Shown: in pieces, positions 1 to 13,649 of the stretch
Numbering within the stretch: position 1 is the first letter of the stretch
Layout: each line of letters opens with the position of its first letter
Assembly: GCA_003344405.1 (NCBI GenBank)
Contig: NOWV01000088.1
Location: forward strand, 62,001 to 126,000
DNA from: Trichoplax sp. H2
Taxonomy: Eukaryota; Placozoa; Uniplacotomia; Trichoplacea
Length of the DNA stretch: 64,000 nt
Direction of reading: 5' to 3'
The notes under the pieces: generated by a model
The model's input: the letters and a program-made list of their open reading frames with translations, nothing else
Database searches by the model: none
Told to the model about the DNA's origin: nothing
Translations under genes and position numbers: made by a program

Positions 1-141
1 ACTTGATTACGAACAAAATGCAGTATATCTACATCTGTACAACTATATCTGATCATCTTGAATAGATCCTACATATTATGTTACATTTTAAAACGTTGTC
101 AGAACTTCTGTATGAAATCATAATATTTTCTTAACCTTAAG

Positions 142-631
142 CTTACATATGACACCAGAGAAGAAGCTGAGATGTGTATGAGATACATAAATGGTACTAA
201 AATTGATGATAGGATTATTAGAACCGATTGGGACGCAGGATTTATAGAAGGTCGACAGTATGGACGTGGAAGAAGTGGTGGACAGGTAACTATGAACACA
301 TTTGATATCTTTTCCTTAGTTGCCTCTATAGGCATAATGTTATGTACGAGAAAGCTCGGGAAGTGATGGATTCAGTAATAATAGTAGTATTTGATATATA
401 TATTTTAGCTAATTAACTTTCAATACAGTACTGAAGAAGCTTAGAAGAATTCGATATTATAAACTTTTCAATAGTAAAGATACTTATTTACGGTACTTAT
501 GATCAAAAATTTTTTAATTTTATATTTAGGTTCGTGATGAATGTCGGCAAGATTTTGATGCAAATCGCGGTGGTTTTGGACAACTCTTGGCCAAAGGTGG
601 ATTTAGCGAAACATCTTCGTTGCATCATTAG
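142..631 (+). CDS. NCBP2: Nuclear cap-binding protein subunit 2 (CBP20), 3' end only
   Basis: The small RRM subunit of the nuclear cap-binding complex binds the m7G cap with NCBP1 and supports splicing, export and 3' processing. Two exons are visible, 142-285 and 530-631, joined in phase 0. They encode the end of the RRM (motif TREEAE, then [19 protein letters not shown]) and the Gly/Arg tail ([16 protein letters not shown]), which matches the CBP20 C-terminus closely. The stop is TAG at 629-631. The N-terminal half, including the RNP motifs and cap-stacking tyrosines, lies beyond the left edge of the window. The 5' boundary at 142 follows a CTTAAG acceptor and is less certain than the other joints. 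The gene is convergent with ANKRD42. Confidence 0.93.
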
Positions 632-1532
632 GGATAATCCATGTTAACCTTGCCCAACTACTATATCACAGCATTTGAATAGCAAGAAATTCTATGCAAT
701 CTGGTTTATAAACAATGTAATATTCTGACGGCCGAAATAGAATTGATACCTATATCGTTAACGATTTTTTGTTTCTAATATCATAATGGATTACACTTAC
801 TAGTCAGTAATGATCTAGTAATGTTATCTACATGATGACGATGTGTGGCACACGTTAAGTAACAATATGCAAAAGTGCCATGTCCTTGTATTTAATAATT
901 TTTATTATTAACTGATGTATCTATGCTGTACCAGTCTTGATGCCAATTTCTAAAACAAGAGTGCACTCGCATAATAGTGCACAATTATGATAAAAGATAG
1001 TAGCTACATCGCTGATGTACACTTCGACAGTAGCTTTAAATAGTTATTTTTTATTCATTTTTGTCACAAATCTCTGTACAAATTATTGCCGAATAGCCCT
1101 GAAGCCCTATCATGTCTATCGAGAGTTAGTATATTTATTAATGAGTATTATACAGTCATTTTCAGTGTAATCGTATTAACAGGTTATTGCATCGCTTGCA
1201 ATTAAAAGTGCGGTGAGCTCTGTTTTTTGTCGTTTCGTTAGTATCCGTAGTCCTGAGCAATTGTTTTACTGTTTGAATAGTATTTCATGATTTGGAATGA
1301 TTATCTTTAAAAAATATCAATTGCCTTGGATTTTGATGGCGTTCTTTCTAATAATATTCCACCATCTCGTGAACTTCTCCTATAGTTTTTCTTTAACGAC
1401 GACTTTGCCACGGTGGTATTTGTAGAGTTATTCTTAGGAGTATTTCTTTCACCCTAAATAATGTTAATGAATAATCAAATAAAGTTAAACATTAACTTAC
1501 GTATCAAACTATTACAATCTTCAACTGCATCA
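632..1532. other. Intergenic region between convergent NCBP2 and ANKRD42
   Basis: AT-rich DNA holding the two facing 3' ends. I see no coding signal, tandem repeat or structured element here. It should contain both 3' UTRs. Confidence 0.6.
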
Positions 1533-4593
<3,061 letters not shown>

Positions 4594-5460
4594 ATTCTGT
4601 TCACAGTAGTTGTGTAATTATCCTAAAAATCCAATGCGAATGGGCTGAATTTAAGTTATGAAAAACAGGTAGCGACTTTATCGTCATTGCGATGAGAATA
4701 TTATAGAGTCATCCAATTTTAAATTTTATGACACGATTTGCATACTATCAAGAGCGATATCTCGACTTGTACCACTTACTTAAGTTACAAAAAAATTCAA
4801 TGGCCAAGAATATAGTAATAAGGTAGGGTTTTATGCTTTTCTCTTGCAATAATTGAGACTTTGGCACTGTTAATTTAAGACTCGTCTATAAATGAGTAAA
4901 GATTCACTTTTGTTAATAAAATAATTAGGTACAATAAATTGAGTATCGAACGTGAAGATGTAAAAAATGTTGAATCAATTTAGAGTTGATTTGCGTTTAT
5001 GATGTAGTATATAAAATTTATTTTATTTATAATTTACTCTACGCTCGTATGTTACAATATGTCAATATTACAATCGAGCGAGATGCACCCTACAATGTTT
5101 ATAATCTAAGTATTCGACAGTATTTGTATGGATTGGCGATATATCATGTAATCAAGATGTTTAATATCATTTCCCATTCAAAAAGCAATACTGGATGATA
5201 TTTTTGATTGTTGATGGCTACGTTACAGCTTTGTGTTGACTACGTTACCTACTGCTGTCATAGCCCGATAGATGGTTTGTTATTTTAATGGCGGAATAGT
5301 CATAATTAATCAAGCTATCCTTTGATGATAGCTCTTGGTACATACCGCATATCAGAGTTTGTAAAATGCTGCAATGTGTCAAGTTTATAACCCACTAATT
5401 TCCATGATAAGTCTAGGCGATGATAACGCAAGCATCAATCAAGAAGAAATTATTTTTCTG
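4594..5460. other. Intergenic region upstream of ANKRD42
   Basis: AT-rich 5' flank of the minus-strand ankyrin gene. A 70-codon open frame at 4986-5198 has no recognisable motif and no splice context, so I do not call it. Any promoter of ANKRD42 should lie here. Confidence 0.5.
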
Positions 5461-5630
5461 TATTATAATATGACTTGTCTCCGGAATAGTATACTGTATC
5501 AGTTTATTGCTATACTGCCATAGTATACAGTACAGCTATAATCTCTACTGTATAAAGAGGCGAAGGATTTGCAATCGGCTTGACTAATTGGAATTTGTTA
5601 CCATAGTTACGCCGGCGACTACTGTGCTGT

Positions 5631-6510
5631 ATTCCAGGAGAGAGGGACACAGTACCGTACTTACAGTACAGTACAGTACTGTAGATCAGTTACTACTGCC
5701 GTAATCCGTGGTGCACTGCATACAGTAGTGTCTATTGGAGCATAATACTGATGTCTTTCGTTGAATAGCACAACGAAGAGAGAGAAAGACATGTTCTACG
5801 TTATTTGCTCTTGCACTAGTGGATAGCGAAATTGATCGCTTGGAAAATGTCCTCCAAGCAAGCTGGCTTGCATCGTTGGACAGTACAGAGTACTGTAGTG
5901 TACAGTATACTGTAAGACTGCAGTCGTCCATGCAACGGGTGAATTGACTTGTCGGCTGAGCTGTCTCGGCAAGGGGCCCAATCACGGCGCACCATGCACT
6001 ACGTCACTATTGGCATATTCACCCGTTGCTGTAGTGGTGATACTTGAAAGTGTACTGTACAGTATTCCAGGAGAGAGGGACACAGTACCGTACTTACAGT
6101 ACTGTACAGTACAGTACTGTAGATCAGTTACTACTGCCGTAATCCGTGGTGCACTGCATACTGTACAGTGTACAGTACTGTCTATTGGAGCATAATACTG
6201 ATGTCTTTCGTCGAATAGCACAACGAAGAGAGAGAAAGACGTGTTCTACGTTATTTGCTCTTGCACTAGTGGATAGCGAAATTGATCGCTTGGAAAATGT
6301 CCTCCAAGCAAGCTGGCTTGCATCGTTGGACAGTACAGAGTACTGTAGTGTACAGTATACAGTACTGTAAGACTGCAGTCGTCCATGCAACGGGTGAATT
6401 GACTTGTCGGCTGAGCTGTCTCGACAAGGGGCTCCAATCACGGCGTACCATACAGTACACTACGTCACTATTGGCGTAGTCACCCGTTGCTGTAGTGGTG
6501 ATACTTGAAA
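5631..6510. repeat. Tandem duplication of a ~433-bp palindrome-rich element
   Basis: Two near-identical copies lie head to tail. Copy 1 starts at 5631 and ends near 6051; copy 2 runs from 6064 to about 6510 (offset 433 bp). Both begin ATTCCAGGAGAGAGGGACAC and end in a TGGTGATACTTGAAAG segment. Differences are mainly in the number of TACAG/TACTG pentamers, for example an extra block at 6160-6180 and at 6355-6368. Both copies carry several GTAC-centred palindromes. Short open frames on both strands here are by-products of the repeat and resemble no protein I know. Confidence 0.9.
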
Positions 6511-6561
6511 GCATTCTGTCAGTACTAGACACAGTATGGCCTAGGTGCGAGAAATGGACAC

Positions 6562-6809
6562 TGACTCACTTTTGATCGATGGTTTGACATAGTGACGCGA
6601 TCCACATACAGAATGACATAGTGGCCCACCCACCAATCAGCTTTCTCCGTGTTTGAGTAAGCCTCACGTCAGCGGTGTAGCGTCAGTGGAGAGTGGGAAC
6701 GTGCCAAGAGTGAATGAGTCGCAGATTTGAGTGACCCTCTACCCCACCCCACCCTACGTCGGGCGTGTAGCGTCATTGAGAGTGTGAGTGAGTCAGAGTG
6801 AGTGACTCA
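6562..6809. promoter_or_regulatory. Three AP-1 (TRE) consensus motifs upstream of CAPN5
   Basis: TGACTCA occurs at 6562-6568 and 6803-6809, and TGAGTCA at 6789-6795, within 250 bp and 340-590 bp upstream of the CAPN5 start codon. The stretch is locally GC-richer than its surroundings. It also repeats GTGTAGCGTCA twice (about 6675 and 6767). Function is inferred only from the known bZIP consensus. Confidence 0.35.
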
Positions 6810-6812
6810 AGG

Positions 6813-6839
6813 ATTAATTAATTAATTAATTAATTAATT
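6813..6839. repeat. (ATTA)n microsatellite
   Basis: An uninterrupted run of the ATTA/TTAA tetranucleotide of about 27 bp, about 310 bp upstream of the CAPN5 start codon. Confidence 0.9.
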
Positions 6840-7152
6840 GCAAGTGTCGAATGGCTGGAGGACAGCTGGATCAACTCCACTTTTAAATCTACTCCTATCA
6901 ACTTGGACGAAAGATAATCCATTTCTTGTTGCCTTTTTGATTGGATAAAGTAGCCTAGTGTATCAACGAATCAATCATTAAAATAGTAATCTATTCAATT
7001 CATTAATATCCATCTTGATACTGCTATTATTATTGGATCAACGACAAAGACCCAGCGTAGAAAACGATTCAAGAACTGTCATTGGTGTCGTCGACGATCT
7101 TGATATTTTAGTGAATGTTGGTGGTTTAGCTTAGTCACAGACTGATTGAATC

Positions 7153-10100
7153 ATGTTCAAAGCAGGTTATACTGCATATTTAGGGCAAAATTATACCGAA
7201 TTAAAGAAAAAAGCCAAAGAAAGTGGTAAACCTTTTGCTGATGCTGAATTTCCTGCTGATCGAAGTAGTTTATTCGTGTCCAAAGATAAACAAGTATCAG
7301 GACCATTGGAATGGAAACGACCTACGGTAAGGATCAACATGCAAGCAAATAAATCCACCCATCATCATCCATCATCCACTGACTGGAGTCGTTACTTTTA
7401 TCTGTATTCATTCTTTGATATTGTAACTATTTCTAGGTTGATAAGTAAGACAGCTCGAAATAGATATTGCAATCTGTTCATTGCAACATATTTTAAGGAG
7501 TGGTTGTTGTTATTTCCTTCGACTGTATTTGCACTATCCTTAAATTGGCATCAAACAACTTGACACGCTTTGTTGTTATACGTATACGCATTACTTTTTG
7601 CTAGGATAGAAAGTTCCCTTTATCGACGGCCATACAATCGACGTGTCATAAAATATAGATAGAACAAGGAGTTAATGTAATTTAATAATTAATGAATTGT
7701 CGCCCTGCCCAATATAAATGGATAAAAATGATGATACTCTTTTAGACAACGTATTCATCGATCATCAAGTCAACTTACAATACATCGTAGGCATCGTCAA
7801 TTGGTGTAGAAAAAACTTTTACCTATTAATACCTGAACAAGCAGTTAATGTAATTTAATAATAAATTAATTGTCGTCCTACTCCATAGACGCGTAAATGG
7901 ATAAAATGATACTCTTTTTTTAGAGAACGTATTCATCGATCACCAAGTCAAATTACAATACATCGTAGGCATCGTCAATGGGTGTAGAAAAACTTTTCTT
8001 TTTTACTTGTGAATACCTTTACTTTAATAGATGCTTGTATTTTTGATGGCATTATACAATTGGCGATAATAGGTACTTGTACCAATAGTTTCAAGATACA
8101 AAAAATCATCAATTGATCAAAAGTTGTATCTAGTTTTCAACTTCCTGTTTACTCGGTAGCATATTTCATTTCTCATCACTTTTTGTACGGAGATGATGAT
8201 TCATCTTGATCACAATCTACGTAATTGTACAGTAGTAAAGCGATTGGATCCTTTTTACTAGCACGTATTCAAGACTAGACTTGCAATTTCCTACTCTACT
8301 TATCAACAATTTCACTTTGTAATGATCATACGCGTACATAATAACAACTGGGAATAATATTAATTATTATGAAAAAGAAAAGTGATCGACGACCGATAAT
8401 GACCAGTTAGTGGTAATGTAGGTACCCTATCACGTATTTTATGATTATCAGTTAGGTAATGAAATGACAAAATAGTAACCAAACGCTAAAACGGCTTTTA
8501 TTGTTTATTTAATATATTATTTAATCCGGATACCATGCATACTCAGAGACGACACAACGGAGTCTAATTTTCTATCCGATTTACAGTCACAGTCAACTTC
8601 ATCTATCTACTGTACTTTTTTTTACAATGTTAATGTATCAAAGTAAATCATGAATGTTAATAATAGAAATGTTAGATTGGTGTATGATGATGCAGTATGA
8701 CTGTTTGAGTATTCAAGAAGAAACTAGGATAACCAACTTGTATCACCTATACTCTACTGTCTTATCATGAACGATTGTGGCTGAAAAAGGGTCTGATATT
8801 GAATTTCAGCTTGACTTCCAAATAAATATTGAGCTTTTTTAATAGATTAAATAGCGGTCTGTATGCCTTAGGCATAGGTAGACAAAAGTAACTAATCCTG
8901 AATAGGAATTTTTATTTCACTATCAATCTTATTAATACTGCTCTTAACCTCTATAGACTAAATAAGGTTAACATAATCTTCGAATCAAATCTCAAGTAAT
9001 TCGATACTTTGCAACGTCAATGCTATATCTTATAGCTTCTTACTCCTTGAACACTGTAGATTGATTCTTCATAGTGCTATCGTCAATTTTCTACAATATG
9101 ACTCCAGCATACCGGTAAATGAAGGTGTACATGGCTACACTCTAATTTTAATCGCTTTTAGCAGACCATGACAGGAAAAAAAAATATTAATAAGACAATT
9201 TTATGAAAAAAGAGTAAACCTTTCAACAGAAATGCTGCTATTTTACCGTCATTTTCTATGCCTTATTTGACACCATCCTGTATTACTTACTGATAGTATA
9301 ATAATAATGTATGCATTAAATAATTATTTCGCTTAATATGTTATATTTCATGTCTATGAATGATAGGAGATTACCGATAATCCAAAATTTTTTGTCGATG
9401 GTACCAGCCCTAGCGATGTAACCCAAGGCCATCTGGGTAATTGCTGGTTTGTGGCAGCATGTGCTTCGCTCTCGCAAGAGAAATCACTCGTGAATAAAGT
9501 AATTCGATATGTTGGATTTATAGTATACCTAAATCTTTCCATTAGTAATAGTTCCTATTCACCGTACATACAGTACTTGTATAATACTGTATAATTGATG
9601 AATATAAATAATTATTTTATTTTGTCTATTAATTCACTAGGTGATTCCTAACGTAGGTGAACAAGATTACGACACCAGCGATGGAGAACACAGTGGGATC
9701 GTCCATTTTCGTTTCTGGCGTTTCGGTGAATGGGTAGACGTTGTTATAGATGACCGTTTACCAATGGTAGACGGAAAACTTATTTACGTGCATTCCAAGC
9801 AGAAAAATGAATTTTGGAGCGCATTGCTAGAGAAAGCTTATGCAAAGTATGTTCCCTGTTACATAGCTTACGTAACTTATGGAAATTAGTTATCAACGTT
9901 AATTACTGTAATGTATATTCAAAAACCAATTACTAATTATATAATGTGATCTCCCTTTAAAAACTGGTTCTATAGACCCAGCTTCAGTATAAAATTGGAT
10001 ACTTAATTGCTTGTATTCTTTGTTATAATCTTATTACGTGCATCTATCTTAGGCTCGCAGGCTCCTATGAATCATTAGAAGCCGGTAACACTGCCGATGC

Positions 10101-12700
10101 TCTCGTTGACTTTACTGGTGGTATTGCGGAGACAATAAAAATGGATGGGGAAGATTACTCGGATGATAATAACCGCGATCAATTGTTTAAATTAATGGAT
10201 AAATCTATGGATCGTCATGCGCTTATATGTTGCTCTATTAGGGTAAGTTTTTACACACCGAAATGGCGTAAGCTGCAGCTTAAAAATATAATCGGTAATC
10301 TTTGTAGGACACGTTATAGACAGTGCTACATAATCCTCCTAGATAAATAGCTTGATTTTTAATTTAAGACTCTAAATTACCATATTTCATATCTTAATAA
10401 ATGCTAAGACGGCTGATCAAACGAAAAGAGAAGAAAGGACTGACATGGGTTTGATACTGTTACATGCTTATGGTGTGACAAAAGTCACAAATGTAGGTTT
10501 AAAGTCAAAATTTGAACTTCTGCTATAACAATCTGTTCTATCATTTGAATTTATTACTATCTCATGCCTTAATGATTTTATCTTTAATACATCCGACGTA
10601 CGTGATATGATCTTAAATTTTTAAAACAGATAAATATTTTTGAAGTTCTTTAATGGATTAATATAATATGGCATTTTATATTTTATTTTTATTCTTAGTT
10701 TAAATTAGGAGAAGGCTTGCGATCCTTTTTTCGATCTGAAAAGGTTCCTATGGTTCGCATGAGAAATCCATGGGGCAAAGGTGAATGGAAAGGTGCCTGG
10801 AGCGATGGGTATGTCTGCATAAAGTGATAATATTCTGCTACAAGTTATAATGAAATTCTATCATTTGCTTTTCCATCACATTTAAACTCTACATGCAATA
10901 AGTAATAATTAATTAATCATAATGTATTAGTTCTGAAGAGTGGAACAGGGTCAAGAAATCTGAACGAGAAAAGGTTGGATTAACATTTGAGGAGGATGGA
11001 GAATTTTGGTAAGCATAAATATCTCTGATTTGGCTATGTAACTGCACGGATGCTTTCGTGATTATTCATAAATGTAGCCTTATCTTGATTTAAGAAAAAA
11101 AGTCTGATTTTATCCGTAAATTACTTGTTGAAAGTTGACAAAGTAAAATTGTGTACCATAGTATGTAAAAAGATTTAATTAAAATTTGTATTCTCCTTTC
11201 CAGGATGTCCTTTGAAGATTTTACGAAATACTACACCCATGTAACAATTTGTCGCGTTATCAACACTTCTTTTATGACTATTCATAAAATTTGGAAAGAA
11301 TCCACTTTCCACGGATGTTGGTCCACATCTGCCAATAGAGCGGGTGGTTGTATTAATAATCGGGCAACGTTTTTACAAAATCCACAGGTAAGATAGGACA
11401 CTAAATTTCTATGATGCCATTTCTATGTTGATAGTAGAAATCACTGAAAAAGGTTAATAACAGCTATATTATATTGCCCACAGTACGCTTTCGATGTTAC
11501 TGACGGAGAATACGGCACAACTGTGATAGCATTGATGCAGAAAGATAAACGATTAGAGAAACGCTCAGGTCATGGCGAAAATCTAAGTATAGGCTATTAT
11601 ATTATGAAGGTATGGACTAAACTACTTAGGCCTCATCTTACGAATAATGCAATAATATACAGTTATGTTGCTAAGTCAGACTTATGATAATGAATTTCCT
11701 ACTATAGGTTGCAGTAAATCGAAATTATCGACTACATACAGTAAATCCCAAAGCTGCTGATGTAACTTACAGCAATTCGAGAGAAGTTACTGGACGATTT
11801 GAACTGGAAGCAGGTAGATACGTTATTATTCCCAGCACCTTTCAGCCAGGAGAAGATGGTGAATTTTTGTTGCGGATGTATACGGAAAATAGTGCTGGCG
11901 CAAAGTTAGTTAAACATTTTAGATGATTAGATCTTTCTAAATTTTAGTGAATTTACGTATTACTTTGGTGACCATAATTTGGAATTTTTGCTTTACGTAG
12001 AGAGCTAGTAAAGAGTTCTCCTACTGGCGGCGGTTTTTGTGGTTGTTTCAGCAAATCACCGGTAGCAATCGTTCAAATTGATGCTATTGCAGCAAAGGAT
12101 TTGAGTAAAAAAAATCGTAGCGGCGTTGGTTAGTCTTTCTCCTAAAGATAATTGCTTAATGAGCAAGTCGATCATCTCCCACTCTTTATTTTACATGGTA
12201 TAATTGTATTTTATAGGTGCTAGTCCGTATTGCATTATTAAATGTGGCAAAGAGTCCGTCAGAACTCCAGTTATCAAAGAAACTTTGAATCCAAAATTTG
12301 ATGCTTCGGCCATTTTTTATTTGCGTAATCCTAATTCTGCCAAAGCTGTAATCGAGGTATGGTTTATATCAGTTTGTAGTAAATGATTTGCACCTTACTA
12401 AAGACGCGGGTATAGATGTAGATCGATAAAATCAGGCTGTTGCTTAAAATAAATTGTTACTCTCTGATAATAATCTAAGATACAATGGCTATTTATATCT
12501 TCTAGATATGGAGTAAAGGTACTGTTATGGATTCTTTTATGGGAAAAGCCGAGATAGCAGTAGAATTGAATCGTAATAAAGTTTGTGATGATTTACCCTT
12601 GTTTTCGAATAAGAAGCCCAAGAAAAATGAACAGCCAGAAAAAGAACCTGGCACGTTATCAGTTAAAATTAATTGCTCAGATAATCTTGAGGAATTATAA
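7153..12700 (+). CDS. CAPN5: Calpain-5-type cysteine protease with C-terminal C2 domain
   Basis: A calcium-dependent papain-fold protease of the CAPN5/TRA-3 class (no EF-hand domain). Thirteen exons: 7153-7326, 9367-9498, 9641-9846, 10053-10242, 10409-10496, 10709-10808, 10931-11008, 11204-11387, 11484-11609, 11708-11904, 12001-12128, 12217-12356 and 12506-12700. The product is 645 aa, against about 640 in vertebrates. The catalytic triad is visible: Cys84 in QGHLGNCWF, His253 in LLHAYGVT, Asn283 in MRNPWG. Catalytic halves span about 1-340, the C2-like domain III about 345-495, and a terminal C2 domain about 505-640. The catalytic His lies in a small 88-bp exon (10409-10496) with a weak GTTTAA donor that is easily missed. 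The start is the first ATG of the MFKAG exon, as in CAPN5. Confidence 0.95.
7662..8010. repeat. Two-copy 173-bp tandem duplication in CAPN5 intron 1
   Basis: GAACAAGGAGTTAATGTAAT at 7662 recurs as GAACAAGCAGTTAATGTAAT at 7835. Each copy ends with a segment containing CATCGTAGGCATCGTCAAT and GTGTAGAAAAA. Copies are 7662-7834 and 7835 to about 8010, with scattered substitutions. No coding potential is seen. Confidence 0.85.
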
Positions 12701-13640
12701 ATTATTCATTTACTTTCTGAATGTTGTTCTCATACCGTACCATATATTGGCAACAGTATAGTGAGATCGTTTAAAAAAATTATTCGATCTGAGAATCTAT
12801 AATTACCAAACTTTGAGTTGTCAATAGTTGCAGCATTTTGTCCTGTCACAGTTCCTAAATGAACTTTACTTACTCTTGGCCAAGTAATAGCGATTATGGT
12901 GTTATACTAACAAGACGTTGGAGTTATTTTTTGATTGCCTAAGGATACTATAAGTCTATTTAGTTCGCATCACACTTTAAGATTAGTGTCTTGTATTGAC
13001 TCTACGTCTTTGCTGGTGCTAAAAGGATACGATCGGCAAATGAAAGACTTGGTTTTTGTTGCTGCTACGTAAAATACTATTCGTTTACAGTATATGTCTT
13101 TTGATGAAGATTACCTTGATCAAGTCATGCTATTAATTAACTAATATACTTTGCTATTTACATCTATTTACTAAAAGTAAATTATACTTCATTCTAATGC
13201 GTTTGTTTAAAGGATTACAATTATTTTCTATCATTTCCTTTGGTTACAATGATAAAGAGATGGGTATAGTAACGAGAGTTAACGTAATTTGTCATACCAT
13301 TTATAATCAAATGACATAATTTTGTTTGGTCAATGTTAAGAATGTTGCACATCTATGTAATGTATGTATTGCGTTTTAAGTTGGCATTGTCATCTTAACA
13401 TTATTAACTGAGCCTCATCAATCAATAAATAGAATACAAACAGTCATCCTTTTTGAATTATTACAAACACTATAGCGAAGTGGACATAACAAATCATGCG
13501 TTTGCTCGTCAGTTTATGTTTATAGTGGCGATGGCATGGTTGAGTAATGGGTAGGTGGAATACCAGTTCACCTTTTGTATCTGAATGAGTTAGCTAGCTT
13601 GAAGATGAGATTCAAGGTATGCATCAGGTCCAGACGGATT
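12701..13640. other. Region 3' of CAPN5
   Basis: AT-rich DNA after the CAPN5 stop codon. It should hold the 3' UTR. I see no gene or obvious repeat before the palindromic cluster that begins near 13.65 kb. Confidence 0.5.
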
Positions 13641-13649
13641 TTGCAGTCC

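Noticed and set aside
5686-6532. Multiple overlapping open frames of 60-105 codons on both strands
   Set aside because: They follow the duplicated palindromic repeat, share Tyr/Cys/Thr-rich translations of TACTGTA pentamers, and have no start or splice context or known motif.
10141-10350. Possibility that the calpain lacks its catalytic histidine (pseudo-protease)
   Set aside because: The apparent jump from exon 4 to the RNPWG exon is filled by a small in-phase exon at 10409-10496 that contains HAYGVT.
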